A DNA stretch of 64,000 nucleotides. Origin: Collimonas fungivorans. GTDB taxonomy: Bacteria > Pseudomonadota > Gammaproteobacteria > Burkholderiales > Burkholderiaceae_D. The stretch is from the NCBI RefSeq assembly GCF_001584145.1, contig NZ_CP013232.1, positions 310,001-374,000 of the forward strand, given 5' to 3'. Positions 34,099-43,071 of the stretch are shown here, piece after piece (within the stretch, counting starts at the first letter, position 1; every line of letters starts with the position of its first letter). The position numbers were made by a program, and so were the translations under genes. The notes beneath the pieces are model-generated. The model ran no database searches and was not told the origin of the DNA. It saw only the letters and a program-made list of their open reading frames with translations.

Positions 34099-35079
34099 AT
34101 GAAGAAATACCTATCCATGCTCTGCATGGCCGGTGCGTTGCCGCTGATGCTGACGCTGGGCGCTCCGTCCGCTTTCGCCAGGGAATTCCGCGACGCCGAC
34201 GTGCAGCCGGCCGACTACCCGACCGTCGCAGCCGTCAACTACATGTCTGACCTGCTCAAGCAGGGCAGCAAGGGCAAATACAGCATCAAGGTCTATCCCA
34301 ACAGCCAGCTGGGCAGCGAGCCGGATACCGTGGAGCAGGTAAAACTGGGAGCGATTGAATTTACCCGCACCCACGCCAGCGTGCTCAACGCCATCTGCCC
34401 GGAGACGATGCTGCCTTCCTTGCCGTTCGTGTTCCGCGACAAGGAACATATGCGGCACGTGCTGGACGGGCCGATAGGCGATGAAATCCTGCGTGCCTGC
34501 GAATCGCACGGCCTGGTCGGCCTGGCGTTCTACGATTCGGGCGCGCGTTTTTTCTACACAAAAAAGCAGATCAAGAACCTGGCGGACCTGAAGGGCATGA
34601 AGATCCGCGTCCCGCAGTCCGAGTTGTCGGTGGCGATGCTGCAGGCGCTGCACGCCAATGCGACGCCGATGGCGACGTCCGAGGTCTACACCGGGATCAA
34701 GAGCGGCATCGTCGATGGCGCCGAAAACAACTGGCCTACCTACCAGACCGCGCACCATTTCGAGATCGCGCCCTACGTGCTGCTGGACGAACATGACATG
34801 ACGCCGGAAATCCTGCTGATGTCGAAAGTGATCTTCGACAAGCTGTCGGCCGACGACCAGAAAATGATCCGCCAGGCAGCCAAGGCGTCGGTACCGTACA
34901 TGCGCAAGCTGTGGGACGAGAAAGAAATCTCCTCGCGCGCCATCGTCGAAAAAGCCGGGGTGCATATCACGGCGGCGAACAAGGCGGAATTCCAGGCCAG
35001 CATGGCGCCGGTCTACGCGAAATTCGTGACCACGCCTGCCATGAAAGACATGCTCAAGCGCATGCAGGAAACCAAATAA
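34099..35079 (+). CDS. TRAP transporter solute-binding protein, DctP family
   Basis: 326 residues with signal peptide (MKKYLSMLCMAGALPLMLTLGAPSAFA). The DctP fold is shown by SIKVYPNSQLGSEPDTVEQVKLGAI, the hinge and ligand region FYTKKQIKNLADLKGMKIRVPQS with the family's conserved arginine, and EVYTGIKSGIVDGAENN. It captures a carboxylate-bearing solute in the periplasm for the DctQM permease encoded directly downstream. AGGAG precedes the start. It follows the lactonase gene by 82 bases. Confidence 0.95.
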   Translation: MKKYLSMLCMAGALPLMLTLGAPSAFAREFRDADVQPADYPTVAAVNYMSDLLKQGSKGKYSIKVYPNSQLGSEPDTVEQVKLGAIEFTRTHASVLNAICPETMLPSLPFVFRDKEHMRHVLDGPIGDEILRACESHGLVGLAFYDSGARFFYTKKQIKNLADLKGMKIRVPQSELSVAMLQALHANATPMATSEVYTGIKSGIVDGAENNWPTYQTAHHFEIAPYVLLDEHDMTPEILLMSKVIFDKLSADDQKMIRQAAKASVPYMRKLWDEKEISSRAIVEKAGVHITAANKAEFQASMAPVYAKFVTTPAMKDMLKRMQETK

Positions 35080-35113
35080 GGTCGCGCCTTCTTTCTCCAT
35101 CAAGGAACCGGTC

Positions 35114-35674
35114 ATGACACATGTCAATAAAACCGGCGACGCGATTGACGACAAGCTGCCTGTCGCCTTGCTGCCGCCGTTTACATTTCTCACCCGATGC
35201 AACGCCTGGCTGTCGCTGATGTGCATGCGGCTGGCGGTGCTCGGCCTGGTCCTGATTGCGGTTGCCGTATTCGGCCAGATTTTTGGCCGCTACGTGCTCA
35301 ACAACAGTCCGTCCTGGACCGAAGCGCTGGCTTTGCTCATGGTGCTGTACGTCACCAATATCGGTGTCGCCGTCTGTGTGCGCGACGACCGCCACATGGG
35401 CGTCGAACTGCTGACCGGCGCGTTGCCGCCGAGAGTAAGGGTGCCGCTGAAGATTTTCATCCACTTGCTGGTGATCCTGTTTGCGGTGCTGATGATCTGG
35501 AACGGCTGGATCCTCGGCCAGCAGATCATCGACTACATGATCCCCAACCTCGGCGTTTCGCAGGGATTGACCTACTGGCCGCTGATGCTGTCCGGCACCC
35601 TGATCGTCCTGTTCTCGATTGAGCACATCATCGCATTGCTGCAACGTACAAGGGTCGTTCCATCATGGCATTAA
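35114..35674 (+). CDS. TRAP transporter small permease, DctQ family
   Basis: 186 residues with four hydrophobic helices, roughly 34-56, 72-92, 111-133 and 152-175. The signature FGRYVLNNSPSWTEALALLMVLYV between helices 1 and 2 is typical of DctQ. It pairs with the large permease DctM, whose start codon overlaps its last 10 bases, indicating translational coupling. The small subunit is needed for assembly of the Na+-dependent transporter. Confidence 0.94.
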   Translation: MTHVNKTGDAIDDKLPVALLPPFTFLTRCNAWLSLMCMRLAVLGLVLIAVAVFGQIFGRYVLNNSPSWTEALALLMVLYVTNIGVAVCVRDDRHMGVELLTGALPPRVRVPLKIFIHLLVILFAVLMIWNGWILGQQIIDYMIPNLGVSQGLTYWPLMLSGTLIVLFSIEHIIALLQRTRVVPSWH

Positions 35675-36945
35675 CTCTACTGTCGCTCAGTTTCCTGGTG
35701 CTGTTGCTGATCGGCGTACCGATTTCGTTTTCCATCGGCCTGTCGGCGATCGCCACCATATTCTACGAAGGCTTGCCGATCGCCGTGATTTTCCAGCGGA
35801 TGACGGCCGGCATGAGCGTATTTTCCTTCCTCACGATTCCTTTCTTCATCTTCGCCGGCGAACTGATGCTGTACGGCGGCATCGCTGACCGCATCATCCA
35901 GTGCGCGCGCGGCGTAGTCGGCCACATCCGCGGCGGGCTGGGCATGACCAATGTGCTGGCATGCACCTTGTTCGGCGGCGTATCGGGATCGCCGGTGGCG
36001 GACATCTCCGCCATGGGCGCGGTCATGATCCCGATGATGAAGCGCGAGAATTACGATACCGACTATGCGGTCAACGTCACCACCCACTCGTCGCTGGTGG
36101 GGGTGCTGATGCCGACCTCGCATAACATCATCATCTACGCCCTGGTCGCCGGCGGCGGCGTGTCGATCACCACCCTGATCCTGGCAGGGCTGCTGCCGGC
36201 CCTGATCCTGACCCTGGCCAACCTTACCGTCGCTTACCTGGTGGCGGTGCACCGCGGTTATCCCGCCGGCACCTTCCTCGGCTGGTCGGTGGCGCTGCGC
36301 AGCATCCTGCGCGCGGTGCCGGGGCTGATGGTCGTGATCATCATCATTGCCGGCATCACTTCGGGTGTCTTTACCGCGACCGAGTCCGCCGCCATCGCCG
36401 TGTTTTATGCGCTTATCCTGACCACCCTGGTGTACCGCAGCCTGAGCTGGGCCGATTTCCTGAAGGCGGCGGTCAAGTCGGTCAAGACTACCGGCGTGAT
36501 ACTGATGCTGATCAGCATTTCGTCGGCTTTCGGTTACCTGATCAGCCTGTACAGCGTGGCCGATACGGTGGGCGATGCGTTGATGGCGGTCAGCACCAAC
36601 CCGATAGTGATTTTCCTGCTGATCAACCTGGCCTTGCTGCTGTTCGGCACGTTTCTCGACATGGCCGCGCACATCCTGATCTGCACGCCGATTTTCCTGC
36701 CGATCTGCGAACACTTCGGCATGGGGCCGGTGCAATTCGGCATGATGTTGCTGATCAACTGCTCGCTGGGACTGAATGCACCACCGATAGGCGCGGCGCA
36801 GATCATCGGTTGCACCATCGGCGGCATCCGCATGGGGGAAATCATGCGCACCATCTGGCCGTTTTACCTTGCGCTTCTGGTTACCTTGTTGCTGGTCACT
36901 TTTGTGCCGGGGTTTTCGCTGTGGATACCTGCCTGGTTTGCATGA
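35665..36945 (+). CDS. TRAP transporter large permease, DctM family
   Basis: 426 residues, the standard DctM length, with about 12 membrane helices. Recognisable family motifs include FFIFAGELM near helix 2, a LFGGVSGSPVADISAMGAVMIP loop, the SSLVGVLMPTSHNIIIYA segment and GLNAPPIGA near the C-terminus. It forms the ion-coupled channel of the TRAP system with the DctQ subunit. It starts within the end of dctQ and is followed by a strong hairpin and a porin gene. Confidence 0.95.
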   Translation: MALTLLSLSFLVLLLIGVPISFSIGLSAIATIFYEGLPIAVIFQRMTAGMSVFSFLTIPFFIFAGELMLYGGIADRIIQCARGVVGHIRGGLGMTNVLACTLFGGVSGSPVADISAMGAVMIPMMKRENYDTDYAVNVTTHSSLVGVLMPTSHNIIIYALVAGGGVSITTLILAGLLPALILTLANLTVAYLVAVHRGYPAGTFLGWSVALRSILRAVPGLMVVIIIIAGITSGVFTATESAAIAVFYALILTTLVYRSLSWADFLKAAVKSVKTTGVILMLISISSAFGYLISLYSVADTVGDALMAVSTNPIVIFLLINLALLLFGTFLDMAAHILICTPIFLPICEHFGMGPVQFGMMLLINCSLGLNAPPIGAAQIIGCTIGGIRMGEIMRTIWPFYLALLVTLLLVTFVPGFSLWIPAWFA

Positions 36946-36962
36946 CGTTTTTGTGGCGATGA

Positions 36963-36997
36963 ATTCAGCCGGCATCCGGAGCGGATGCCGGCTGAAT
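36963..36997 (+). terminator. Perfect 16-bp hairpin between dctM and the porin gene
   Basis: ATTCAGCCGGCATCCG (36963-36978) pairs exactly with 36982-36997 around a 3-base loop. No T-tract follows, so it may be a partial terminator or an mRNA-stabilising structure that sets different expression of permease and porin. Confidence 0.65.
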
Positions 36998-37048
36998 GAG
37001 GGAAGTTGTGCCGTACGACCTAATCAATAAAAAATATCAGGAGACAAC

Positions 37049-38185
37049 GTGCAAAAAAAACTATTCCTGGCCGGGGCCTTGATCGGCTCCGCCATGCCGT
37101 GCGCGCAAGTCCAGGCGCAATCCCAGAACAACGTGACGATCTACGGCGACGTCGACCAGTACATCGGTTATATCCATAGCGACAGCGGCAAGAGCGTGAC
37201 TGGCGTCAACGACGGCGCGTTCCTGCGCAGCCGGATAGGAGTACGCGGACAGGAGGACCTGGGCGACGGCTACCAGGCCGTGTTTACACTGGAAAACGGC
37301 TTTGGCGCAAACAACGGCGCCATGGCCGACACCACGCGTCTGTTCGACCGCCAGGCCTGGGTCGGCATCGCCAGCCCGGCGGGAACCTTCCGCCTGGGGC
37401 GGCAGAACACGGCGATTTTTTTCATCGGCGACGCCATCGACTACACCACGCGCACTACCTTCGGCTCCGTCATCAACACCTTCGGCGTGCCGTCGCGCTA
37501 CGACAACGATATCTCCTACAAGTCTCCGCGCCTGGCCGGCCTGCAGCTGGAACTGCATTACGCGATGACGGAAACCGCCGGCGAACACCTTGGCCAGCGC
37601 GGCGTCTACCAGCTGGGACTGGATTACCGCTACGGCCCCTTCCGCGCCGGCTACGCCGGGCTGGTCGCCAAACCGGTAGCCGCAGCGGTGTATGGCGACG
37701 CGGTCCAGTACCATAATGTTTATCTGAACTACAACTACGGTCCCGGCACCATCTATGCCGCGGCGGTACGCACCAACAATGTCACGTCTAACGCCAACGG
37801 CAACAATGCCACGGCTATCCTGAGCAACGTCAGCGCGACTGGCAATACGTTTGCCGGAACCGATCCGAACGTGAAACGTTTCTATAATATCTACCAGCTG
37901 TCGGCCGACTACAAAATCACGCCGCAGCTGCGGATCGGTGCGTTGTATGGTGTCATGGTCGATACTTCGGGCAACAATAGCGGGGCCAAGGGCGGCAACC
38001 TGGGGACGTTTTACGACTTGTCCAAGAGAACCATGCTGTATGGATTTGCCAACTACATGAAGAACGACAGCAACGCCGGTTTTCGTTTCGGCGGATCCGG
38101 CGCGCCTACCGCCAACCTGGCCGGAGCGGATATCAACGGCAGGACGCTGGTGGGTTTACAAGCGGGCATCCTGCACCGTTTTTAG
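37049..38185 (+). CDS. Outer-membrane general porin (Gram-negative Porin_4 type)
   Basis: 378 residues, GTG start at 37049 with AGGAG 6 bases upstream; the same leader pattern (caggagacaa) precedes the lactonase gene. The signal peptide ends near AQA. NNVTIYGDVDQYIGY at the mature N-terminus, SRIGVRGQEDLGDGYQAVFTLENGF, LFDRQAWVGIASPAGTFRLGRQ and the final aromatic residue (LHRF) are the hallmarks of trimeric beta-barrel porins of Burkholderiales. Its place behind the TRAP genes suggests it admits the same solute through the outer membrane. Confidence 0.95.
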   Translation: MQKKLFLAGALIGSAMPCAQVQAQSQNNVTIYGDVDQYIGYIHSDSGKSVTGVNDGAFLRSRIGVRGQEDLGDGYQAVFTLENGFGANNGAMADTTRLFDRQAWVGIASPAGTFRLGRQNTAIFFIGDAIDYTTRTTFGSVINTFGVPSRYDNDISYKSPRLAGLQLELHYAMTETAGEHLGQRGVYQLGLDYRYGPFRAGYAGLVAKPVAAAVYGDAVQYHNVYLNYNYGPGTIYAAAVRTNNVTSNANGNNATAILSNVSATGNTFAGTDPNVKRFYNIYQLSADYKITPQLRIGALYGVMVDTSGNNSGAKGGNLGTFYDLSKRTMLYGFANYMKNDSNAGFRFGGSGAPTANLAGADINGRTLVGLQAGILHRF

Positions 38186-38219
38186 CATTTCCCGCAGCTG
38201 ACCGGGCATTTCTTCCATC

Positions 38220-38244
38220 GCGGCGGACTGGCCATGTCCGCCGC
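38220..38244 (+). terminator. GC-rich hairpin after the porin gene
   Basis: GCGGCGGAC (38220-38228) pairs perfectly with GTCCGCCGC (38236-38244), loop of 7, 35 bases past the porin stop. No T-run, so termination efficiency is unclear. The rest of the 240-base gap to the next gene shows nothing recognisable. Confidence 0.5.
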
Positions 38245-38425
38245 ATCTCCATCGCCGCGACGCATATTTCGAGCGTGCAAACCCGTTGCACCAGCATCTG
38301 GTAGCATCTTGTCTGGCATTGACTTGTCCTGATGCAGACCTCCGCCCTAATACACAGATTATTCCAGCTGCAGCAGGCTTGACCTCTCCACAACACCCCG
38401 ACACCTATTTCTCACAGGAACTATC

Positions 38426-39124
38426 ATGAGCGTTACTACCCAATGGATCGACGTCAAGGCCGATGACGGCACCTTCGGCGCCTACCTGGCCATCCCGCAT
38501 ACCGGCAAAGGTCCCGGCATCGTGCTGCTGCAGGAAATTTTCGGCGTCAACGAACACATCCGCTCGGTCGCCGAGCAATATGCCGCCGACGGCTACGTGG
38601 TGCTGGTGCCGGACCTGTTCTGGCGCAGCGGCAGCCATATCGAACTGGCTTACGACGACGCCGGCTGGAAACGCGCGGTCGAGCTGATGCAAGCCACCGA
38701 CTTCGCCAAGGCGCAATCGGACATCGCGCTGACCGTTGCGGCGCTGAAGGCCCGGCCGGAACTGGACGGCAAGCTGGCCGTCATCGGTTACTGCTTCGGC
38801 GGCATGCTGGCGTATAACACTGCGGCCAATGGCCTGGTCGATGCAGCGATCGCGTATTACGGCGGCGGCATCCAGAACCAGCTGCAACGCGCCGGCGACA
38901 TCAATGTGCCGCTGCTGATGCATTTCGGCGGCGCCGACAGCCACATTCCGATGGATGCCGTGCAGAGCATCGCCGAGCGTTTTGAAGACAATGATGAGGT
39001 CGAGGTCCACATCTATCCGGGCGCCGAACACGGCTTCAACTGTTCGCACCGCGCCAGCTACAACCAGCGCGCCGCGGCGGAAGCGCATGGCAATTCGCTG
39101 ACTTTTCTGAGCGACAACCTGTAA
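38426..39124 (+). CDS. Dienelactone hydrolase family protein
   Basis: 232 residues, alpha/beta-hydrolase fold. The nucleophile is a cysteine in GYCFGGM (about residue 124), with the acid in FGGADSHIP and the histidine in GAEHGFNC, the Cys-His-Asp triad of dienelactone hydrolase. PGIVLLQEIFGVNEHIR near the N-terminus contains the conserved glutamate. Family members hydrolyse dienelactone in chlorocatechol breakdown or act as general carboxymethylenebutenolidases. No aromatic-degradation genes are adjacent, so a broad esterase role is equally likely. AGGAAC lies upstream of the ATG. Confidence 0.93.
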   Translation: MSVTTQWIDVKADDGTFGAYLAIPHTGKGPGIVLLQEIFGVNEHIRSVAEQYAADGYVVLVPDLFWRSGSHIELAYDDAGWKRAVELMQATDFAKAQSDIALTVAALKARPELDGKLAVIGYCFGGMLAYNTAANGLVDAAIAYYGGGIQNQLQRAGDINVPLLMHFGGADSHIPMDAVQSIAERFEDNDEVEVHIYPGAEHGFNCSHRASYNQRAAAEAHGNSLTFLSDNL

Positions 39125-39140
39125 GGCATTTTTAGCCTCG

Positions 39141-39173
39141 AAAAAAAACGCCAACCGACGGTTGGCGTTTTTT
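39141..39173. terminator. Bidirectional rho-independent terminator
   Basis: CGCCAACC (39149-39156) pairs with GGTTGGCG (39160-39167); eight A on the left and six T on the right make it work on both strands, between the convergent dienelactone hydrolase and S9 peptidase genes. Confidence 0.9.
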
Positions 39174-39211
39174 CATTTTGCGTCCTGTCGCTCTATCCGA
39201 GCGCTATCGCG

Positions 39212-41776
39212 TTAACGTGGCGCAGGCTCCGCAGCCGGCGTCCGCGGCGGCGCGTTCTTCACATAGCTGTCGAACCAGCGCAGCATTTCATAGACCAGCT
39301 GCTCGTTCGATTCCATGGCCGCGTACCAGTGCGGTTCATGCGGCAGCAACACCAGGCGTGTGGTGCCGCCGTTGCCGCGGATCGCTTCGTACAGCTTGCT
39401 GGCCTGCAGCGGCGTGGTGCCCGGATTGGCGTCGTCCGCGCCATGCACGATGAGGATAGGCGTCTTCATCTTGTCGGCGAAGAAGAATGGCGACACCTTC
39501 AGGTAGACGTCCTGCGCTTCCCACACCGAGCGCTGCTCGTTCTGGAAACCGAACGGCGTCAGCGTCTTGTTGTAGGAGCCGCTGGTGGCGACGCCGGCCC
39601 GGAACAGGTCGGAGTGGGCCAGCAGGTTGGCTGTCATCAGCGCGCCATGGCTGTGTCCGGTAACGCCGATACGGTCGGGATCGGCGACGCCCAGCCGCAC
39701 CGACTCGTCGACCGCGGCCTTGGCGTCGGCCACCAGTTGTTCCATGTAAGTGTCATAGGCCTTTTTCGGATCGCCGACGATGGGGAAAGCCGCGTTATCG
39801 ATGATGGCGTAGCCGGCAAGCAGCAGCAGCCGGTATTGCCGCAGCCGCGTGAAGGTCTCTTGCGAGCCAGTGGTCTGGCCAGCCTTCGAGGCGTCGGCGT
39901 AATCGAGCGGGTAGGCATACAGGATAGTCGGCACGCGCGTGCCTTCCTTATAGCCAGGCGGAGTGTACAAAGTAAACGACAAATCAAGGCCGTCGGCGCG
40001 TTTGTACTTCACCAGGCGCTTCTTGATCTCCCGCACCACTGGCGTCGGATCGGGGATGCGGGTAACGGCGGCGCTGTCCGAAGCAAAGGCCGCTTCACCG
40101 GCTGCAGCATCGACTGGGGCGCCAAGGGTGCGCAGAAATGCGTTAGGCGGATCGATCACCGACTGGCGCCAGGTCAGGAAGGTATGCGCGTCCGCTCCGG
40201 CGAAGCCCAGAAACTGCTCGTAGGAAGTCTTGTCGCTGCGGAACAGGCGTTCCGATTTCAGCGTCTTCAGGTCGAGCTTGTCAAGGAAGGGACGGTCGCC
40301 GTCCGGCGATGAGCCAACGCCGCTCAGGAAAATCGCATCCCCTTCCTGGCGCAGCACCCAGGCGCCGTTCGGCAGCTGGCGCTTCACGGGAACGCCTGGA
40401 TTTGCATATTTCTCGTCGGTCGAGAGGTCCCACAGCAAGCGCTGCGGCTGTTGCGGATCGTCGACATTGACCAGGAAGCTGCGCCGCCAGTGGCGGTTGC
40501 GATCGTATTCGTGCAATAGCGCCAGGCCAGGCTGCTCGGTCCAGGAAATACCCATATAACGCTGTTCGGTGCGGGTAATCTCCAGCGCCGCCGAGGTGAA
40601 CGGCGCTTTCTGCAGCATGAGCTTGTCGCGCGCAGGCACTTTGGTTTTCCAGTCGCCGCCGTCCAGCGCTTCGGCCCAGACCAGCGTCGCCGGCTCGGTA
40701 GCGCGCCAGGTAAAATCGCGCGGGCCGAGCGGAACGCCGCCGATCGGGACCCGGTCCGCCAACGGCAGCGAGGCGATATGCTGCATCGCTATGTTCTGCC
40801 GCTTGGCGAGATCCCATACTTCCACTTCCTGCGGAAAACGGTCAAAGGTCGTGACGTAGGAATAGGGTTTGCGGATCGAGGTAACCAGCAGGTGCCGTCC
40901 ATCCGGCGCCGGTCCCAGCGACTCATAGCGGCCCGGCGTGCCGACCGGCGTGACGGTCGCGCCGGCGGCGTCAACCAGCGCCAGTTGCGAAGCCGCGTAG
41001 TAGTCGAACAGGTCTTCGTCGTGCTTGTTGTTGAGCGTGTCGCGGTTTTCGTAAGTGCTGCTCTGTCCTTTGCCGCCGTTCGATTCCTGGATGCTCGGGC
41101 CGTCAGGTATGGTCGGCTCAGCCGGCGGCGGGCCCATGCGCGGAGGGACCAGCTTGACCAACAGTGTTTTCTGGTCGGGCATCCATTGCATCTGGTCTTC
41201 CAGCATCGGGTTCAGGCGTGCGCCTGGAACCCGGCGTACCACACCGCTGCTGGCGTCGCCAATCCAGAGCTCGACCGCGTCCTTGGTGACATTTTCAAAA
41301 GCAAAACGTTTGCCGTCTGCGCTCCACAGCGGCCGGCCCGGGCAGGCATCCGCGGGCAGCACAATATGGGTTTGTTGGGTTTGCGCCCCATCAGCGATAT
41401 GCACCAGGTCAAAACTCCGGGCGCAGGGTGTGATGCCGTAGCCGCCCGGGGTATCGTGCTTGCTGTGGTTGCCGGTTTCGACCCGTACGCCGGCCAGGCG
41501 CAGGAAAGGCGCCGCCACCCGCGCAATCGACGGATAGTCCTGCCAGGACACCAGCAGCATCCGGTCCCGCGTCGGGCTCACCACCGGCACCGGCGGCGAT
41601 GGCGCGCGCATGACGTCGAGGATTGCCTTGGGCGGCTGGTTGTAGCCGGAGGTGGAATTGGGTGCTTGAGCCGTGGCCGGCGATGGTGCTGCTGCGGGCG
41701 CGGCAAGCGGCGCCGACGTCGCGCCGGCCGCAAGCAGTGAGACCCAGAGACAGGTCAAGGTGGATTTTATTGCCAT
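39212..41776 (-). CDS. S9 family peptidase (glutamyl endopeptidase-like prolyl oligopeptidase)
   Basis: 854 residues with signal peptide (MAIKSTLTCLWVSLLAAGATSA) and a Pro/Ala-rich linker. A seven-bladed propeller-like N-terminal half spans about 50-560. The C-terminal alpha/beta-hydrolase has nucleophile motif GHSHGALM, acid in VHGADDANPG and histidine in LPHEPHWYAAMES. The stretch AHSDLFRAGVATSGSYN with TLTPFGFQNEQR is characteristic of the subgroup containing plant chloroplast glutamyl endopeptidase. Likely a periplasmic or exported peptidase that trims peptides. Convergent with the dienelactone hydrolase gene. Confidence 0.93.
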   Translation of the reverse strand: MAIKSTLTCLWVSLLAAGATSAPLAAPAAAPSPATAQAPNSTSGYNQPPKAILDVMRAPSPPVPVVSPTRDRMLLVSWQDYPSIARVAAPFLRLAGVRVETGNHSKHDTPGGYGITPCARSFDLVHIADGAQTQQTHIVLPADACPGRPLWSADGKRFAFENVTKDAVELWIGDASSGVVRRVPGARLNPMLEDQMQWMPDQKTLLVKLVPPRMGPPPAEPTIPDGPSIQESNGGKGQSSTYENRDTLNNKHDEDLFDYYAASQLALVDAAGATVTPVGTPGRYESLGPAPDGRHLLVTSIRKPYSYVTTFDRFPQEVEVWDLAKRQNIAMQHIASLPLADRVPIGGVPLGPRDFTWRATEPATLVWAEALDGGDWKTKVPARDKLMLQKAPFTSAALEITRTEQRYMGISWTEQPGLALLHEYDRNRHWRRSFLVNVDDPQQPQRLLWDLSTDEKYANPGVPVKRQLPNGAWVLRQEGDAIFLSGVGSSPDGDRPFLDKLDLKTLKSERLFRSDKTSYEQFLGFAGADAHTFLTWRQSVIDPPNAFLRTLGAPVDAAAGEAAFASDSAAVTRIPDPTPVVREIKKRLVKYKRADGLDLSFTLYTPPGYKEGTRVPTILYAYPLDYADASKAGQTTGSQETFTRLRQYRLLLLAGYAIIDNAAFPIVGDPKKAYDTYMEQLVADAKAAVDESVRLGVADPDRIGVTGHSHGALMTANLLAHSDLFRAGVATSGSYNKTLTPFGFQNEQRSVWEAQDVYLKVSPFFFADKMKTPILIVHGADDANPGTTPLQASKLYEAIRGNGGTTRLVLLPHEPHWYAAMESNEQLVYEMLRWFDSYVKNAPPRTPAAEPAPR

Positions 41777-41927
41777 TAATGTCCTCAGTTCGATTCGTCT
41801 GCAACAAGGGGTTTGTCAGCTTGTGGCTGTCCCTATCGATATTGCCATTTGACACTGGAAAAAGGGCCATTTTTTCCGGATTTTTTAAACAATTGGTTTG
41901 GCTCGGGACGGGAATCATCTATGGTAG

Positions 41928-41953
41928 TATACGAAACGTATATGAATCGTATA
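41928..41953. promoter_or_regulatory. Three CGTATA half-sites, candidate ParD-like operator
   Basis: TATACGAAACGTATA (41928-41942) is a perfect palindrome around AAA, and a third CGTATA lies at 41948-41953. The array is 14 bases upstream of the ParD-like start codon, where antitoxin-type proteins usually bind to repress their own operon. Confidence 0.65.
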
Positions 41954-41966
41954 AAGGAAAACAACC

Positions 41967-42230
41967 ATGGGCATCGTCAAGATATCCAATCTGATGCATG
42001 ACAACCTGCGCACCGCAAGCGATGCGTTGAGCCGATCCATCAATGCCCAGGCTGAACACTGGATGCGTATCGGCATGTTGTCCGAGCTGCATCCGGACCT
42101 GTGTCACGGCGAGATCTGCCAGCTGCTGATGCGCGCCAGGCAGGCGGGCGACGAAAGCCTGGCGTTCTTTACGCAGGAGTGCGCGGCTGCGCCTGCTGGC
42201 GCGAAGGCGACTCGGAAGGCCGCGCGATGA
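41967..42230 (+). CDS. ParD-like antitoxin-family protein
   Basis: 87 residues. The N-terminal half MGIVKISNLMHDNLRTAS has the short beta-strand plus helix of ribbon-helix-helix DNA-binding proteins, followed by AQAEHWMRIGMLSELHPDL, typical of the ParD-like group (PF11903). AAGGA precedes the start. The stop codon overlaps the start of a methionine aminopeptidase gene by four bases (ATGA), so the usual toxin position is taken by map. It may repress the operon through the CGTATA array; whether it neutralises any toxin is unknown. Confidence 0.82.
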   Translation: MGIVKISNLMHDNLRTASDALSRSINAQAEHWMRIGMLSELHPDLCHGEICQLLMRARQAGDESLAFFTQECAAAPAGAKATRKAAR

Positions 42231-43018
42231 GCCGGCCGATCCTGAAGTCGGCGGCCGACATCGCCAAGGCGCGCATCGCCGGCGGCCTGGCTGCCGATGT
42301 GCTGCGGATGATTGCGGAGCATGTGAAACCCGGCGTCAGTACCGAGGAGCTGGACCGTCTCTGTCATGACCACATCGTAAACGTGCAGAAAGTGATACCG
42401 GCGAACGTCGGTTACCACGGTTTCCCGAAGACAGTGTGCGTCTCGGTCAACCACGTGGTCTGCCACGGCATCCCGTCGCCGCAGAAAATCTTGAAGAAGG
42501 GCGATATCATCAACATCGATGTCGCTGTCATCGCCGACGGCTGGTTCGGCGATACCAGCCGCATGTACTTCGTCGGCGAGCCCAGCCCGCTGGCGCGCCG
42601 GCTGGTGGAGACGACCTACGAAGCGATGCGCGCCGGCATCTTGCAAGTACGACCCGGCGCCACGCTGGGCGACGTCGGCCATGCGATCCAGACCGTGGCT
42701 CACCGCGAGAACTTCAGCGTCGTGCGCGAATACTGCGGACACGGCATCGGCCAGATCTACCACGAAGACCTGCAGGTACTGCACTACGGTAACCGGGGCG
42801 AAGGCCTGCGGCTGGAGCCCGGCATGGTGTTTACCATCGAACCGATGCTCAATGCCGGCAAGCGCGAAACCAAGGAACTGGCCGACGGCTGGACCGTGGT
42901 CACCCGGGATCATTCGCTGTCGGCACAATGGGAGCACATGGTAGCGGTGACGGCCGACGGTTTTGAAGTGCTGACGGCCTGGCCGGACGGCACCGGCTCC
43001 TATGCCGCGATCGCCTGA
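42227..43018 (+). CDS. map: Type I methionine aminopeptidase
   Basis: 263 residues from ATG 42227, coupled to the ParD-like gene by an ATGA overlap; the frame extends upstream but that part lies inside the preceding gene. The pita-bread fold and all five metal ligands are present: two Asp in INIDVAVIADGWFGDTS, His in EYCGHGIGQ, Glu in FTIEPML and Glu in QWEHMVA; the substrate histidine is in SVNHVVCHG. The enzyme removes the N-terminal Met from new proteins. Genomes usually carry a separate essential map next to rpsB; this copy, tied to a ParD-like gene, may be a second one, which this window cannot show. Confidence 0.95.
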   Translation: MSRPILKSAADIAKARIAGGLAADVLRMIAEHVKPGVSTEELDRLCHDHIVNVQKVIPANVGYHGFPKTVCVSVNHVVCHGIPSPQKILKKGDIINIDVAVIADGWFGDTSRMYFVGEPSPLARRLVETTYEAMRAGILQVRPGATLGDVGHAIQTVAHRENFSVVREYCGHGIGQIYHEDLQVLHYGNRGEGLRLEPGMVFTIEPMLNAGKRETKELADGWTVVTRDHSLSAQWEHMVAVTADGFEVLTAWPDGTGSYAAIA

Positions 43019-43036
43019 GAATTTTTTTCACCCCGC

Positions 43037-43055
43037 CACAATATTCCTTATTGTG
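43037..43055. promoter_or_regulatory. Small palindrome upstream of the ECF sigma gene
   Basis: CACAATA (43037-43043) and TATTGTG (43049-43055) are perfectly complementary around a 5-base spacer, 17 bases before the ECF sigma start codon. It could be an operator or a short mRNA hairpin. Confidence 0.4.
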
Positions 43056-43071
43056 AAACGTCTTCATTGGT

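Noticed and set aside
35677..36975. 432-codon minus-strand frame opposite dctM
   Set aside because: His/Gln/Asp-rich composition typical of antisense to membrane-protein genes.
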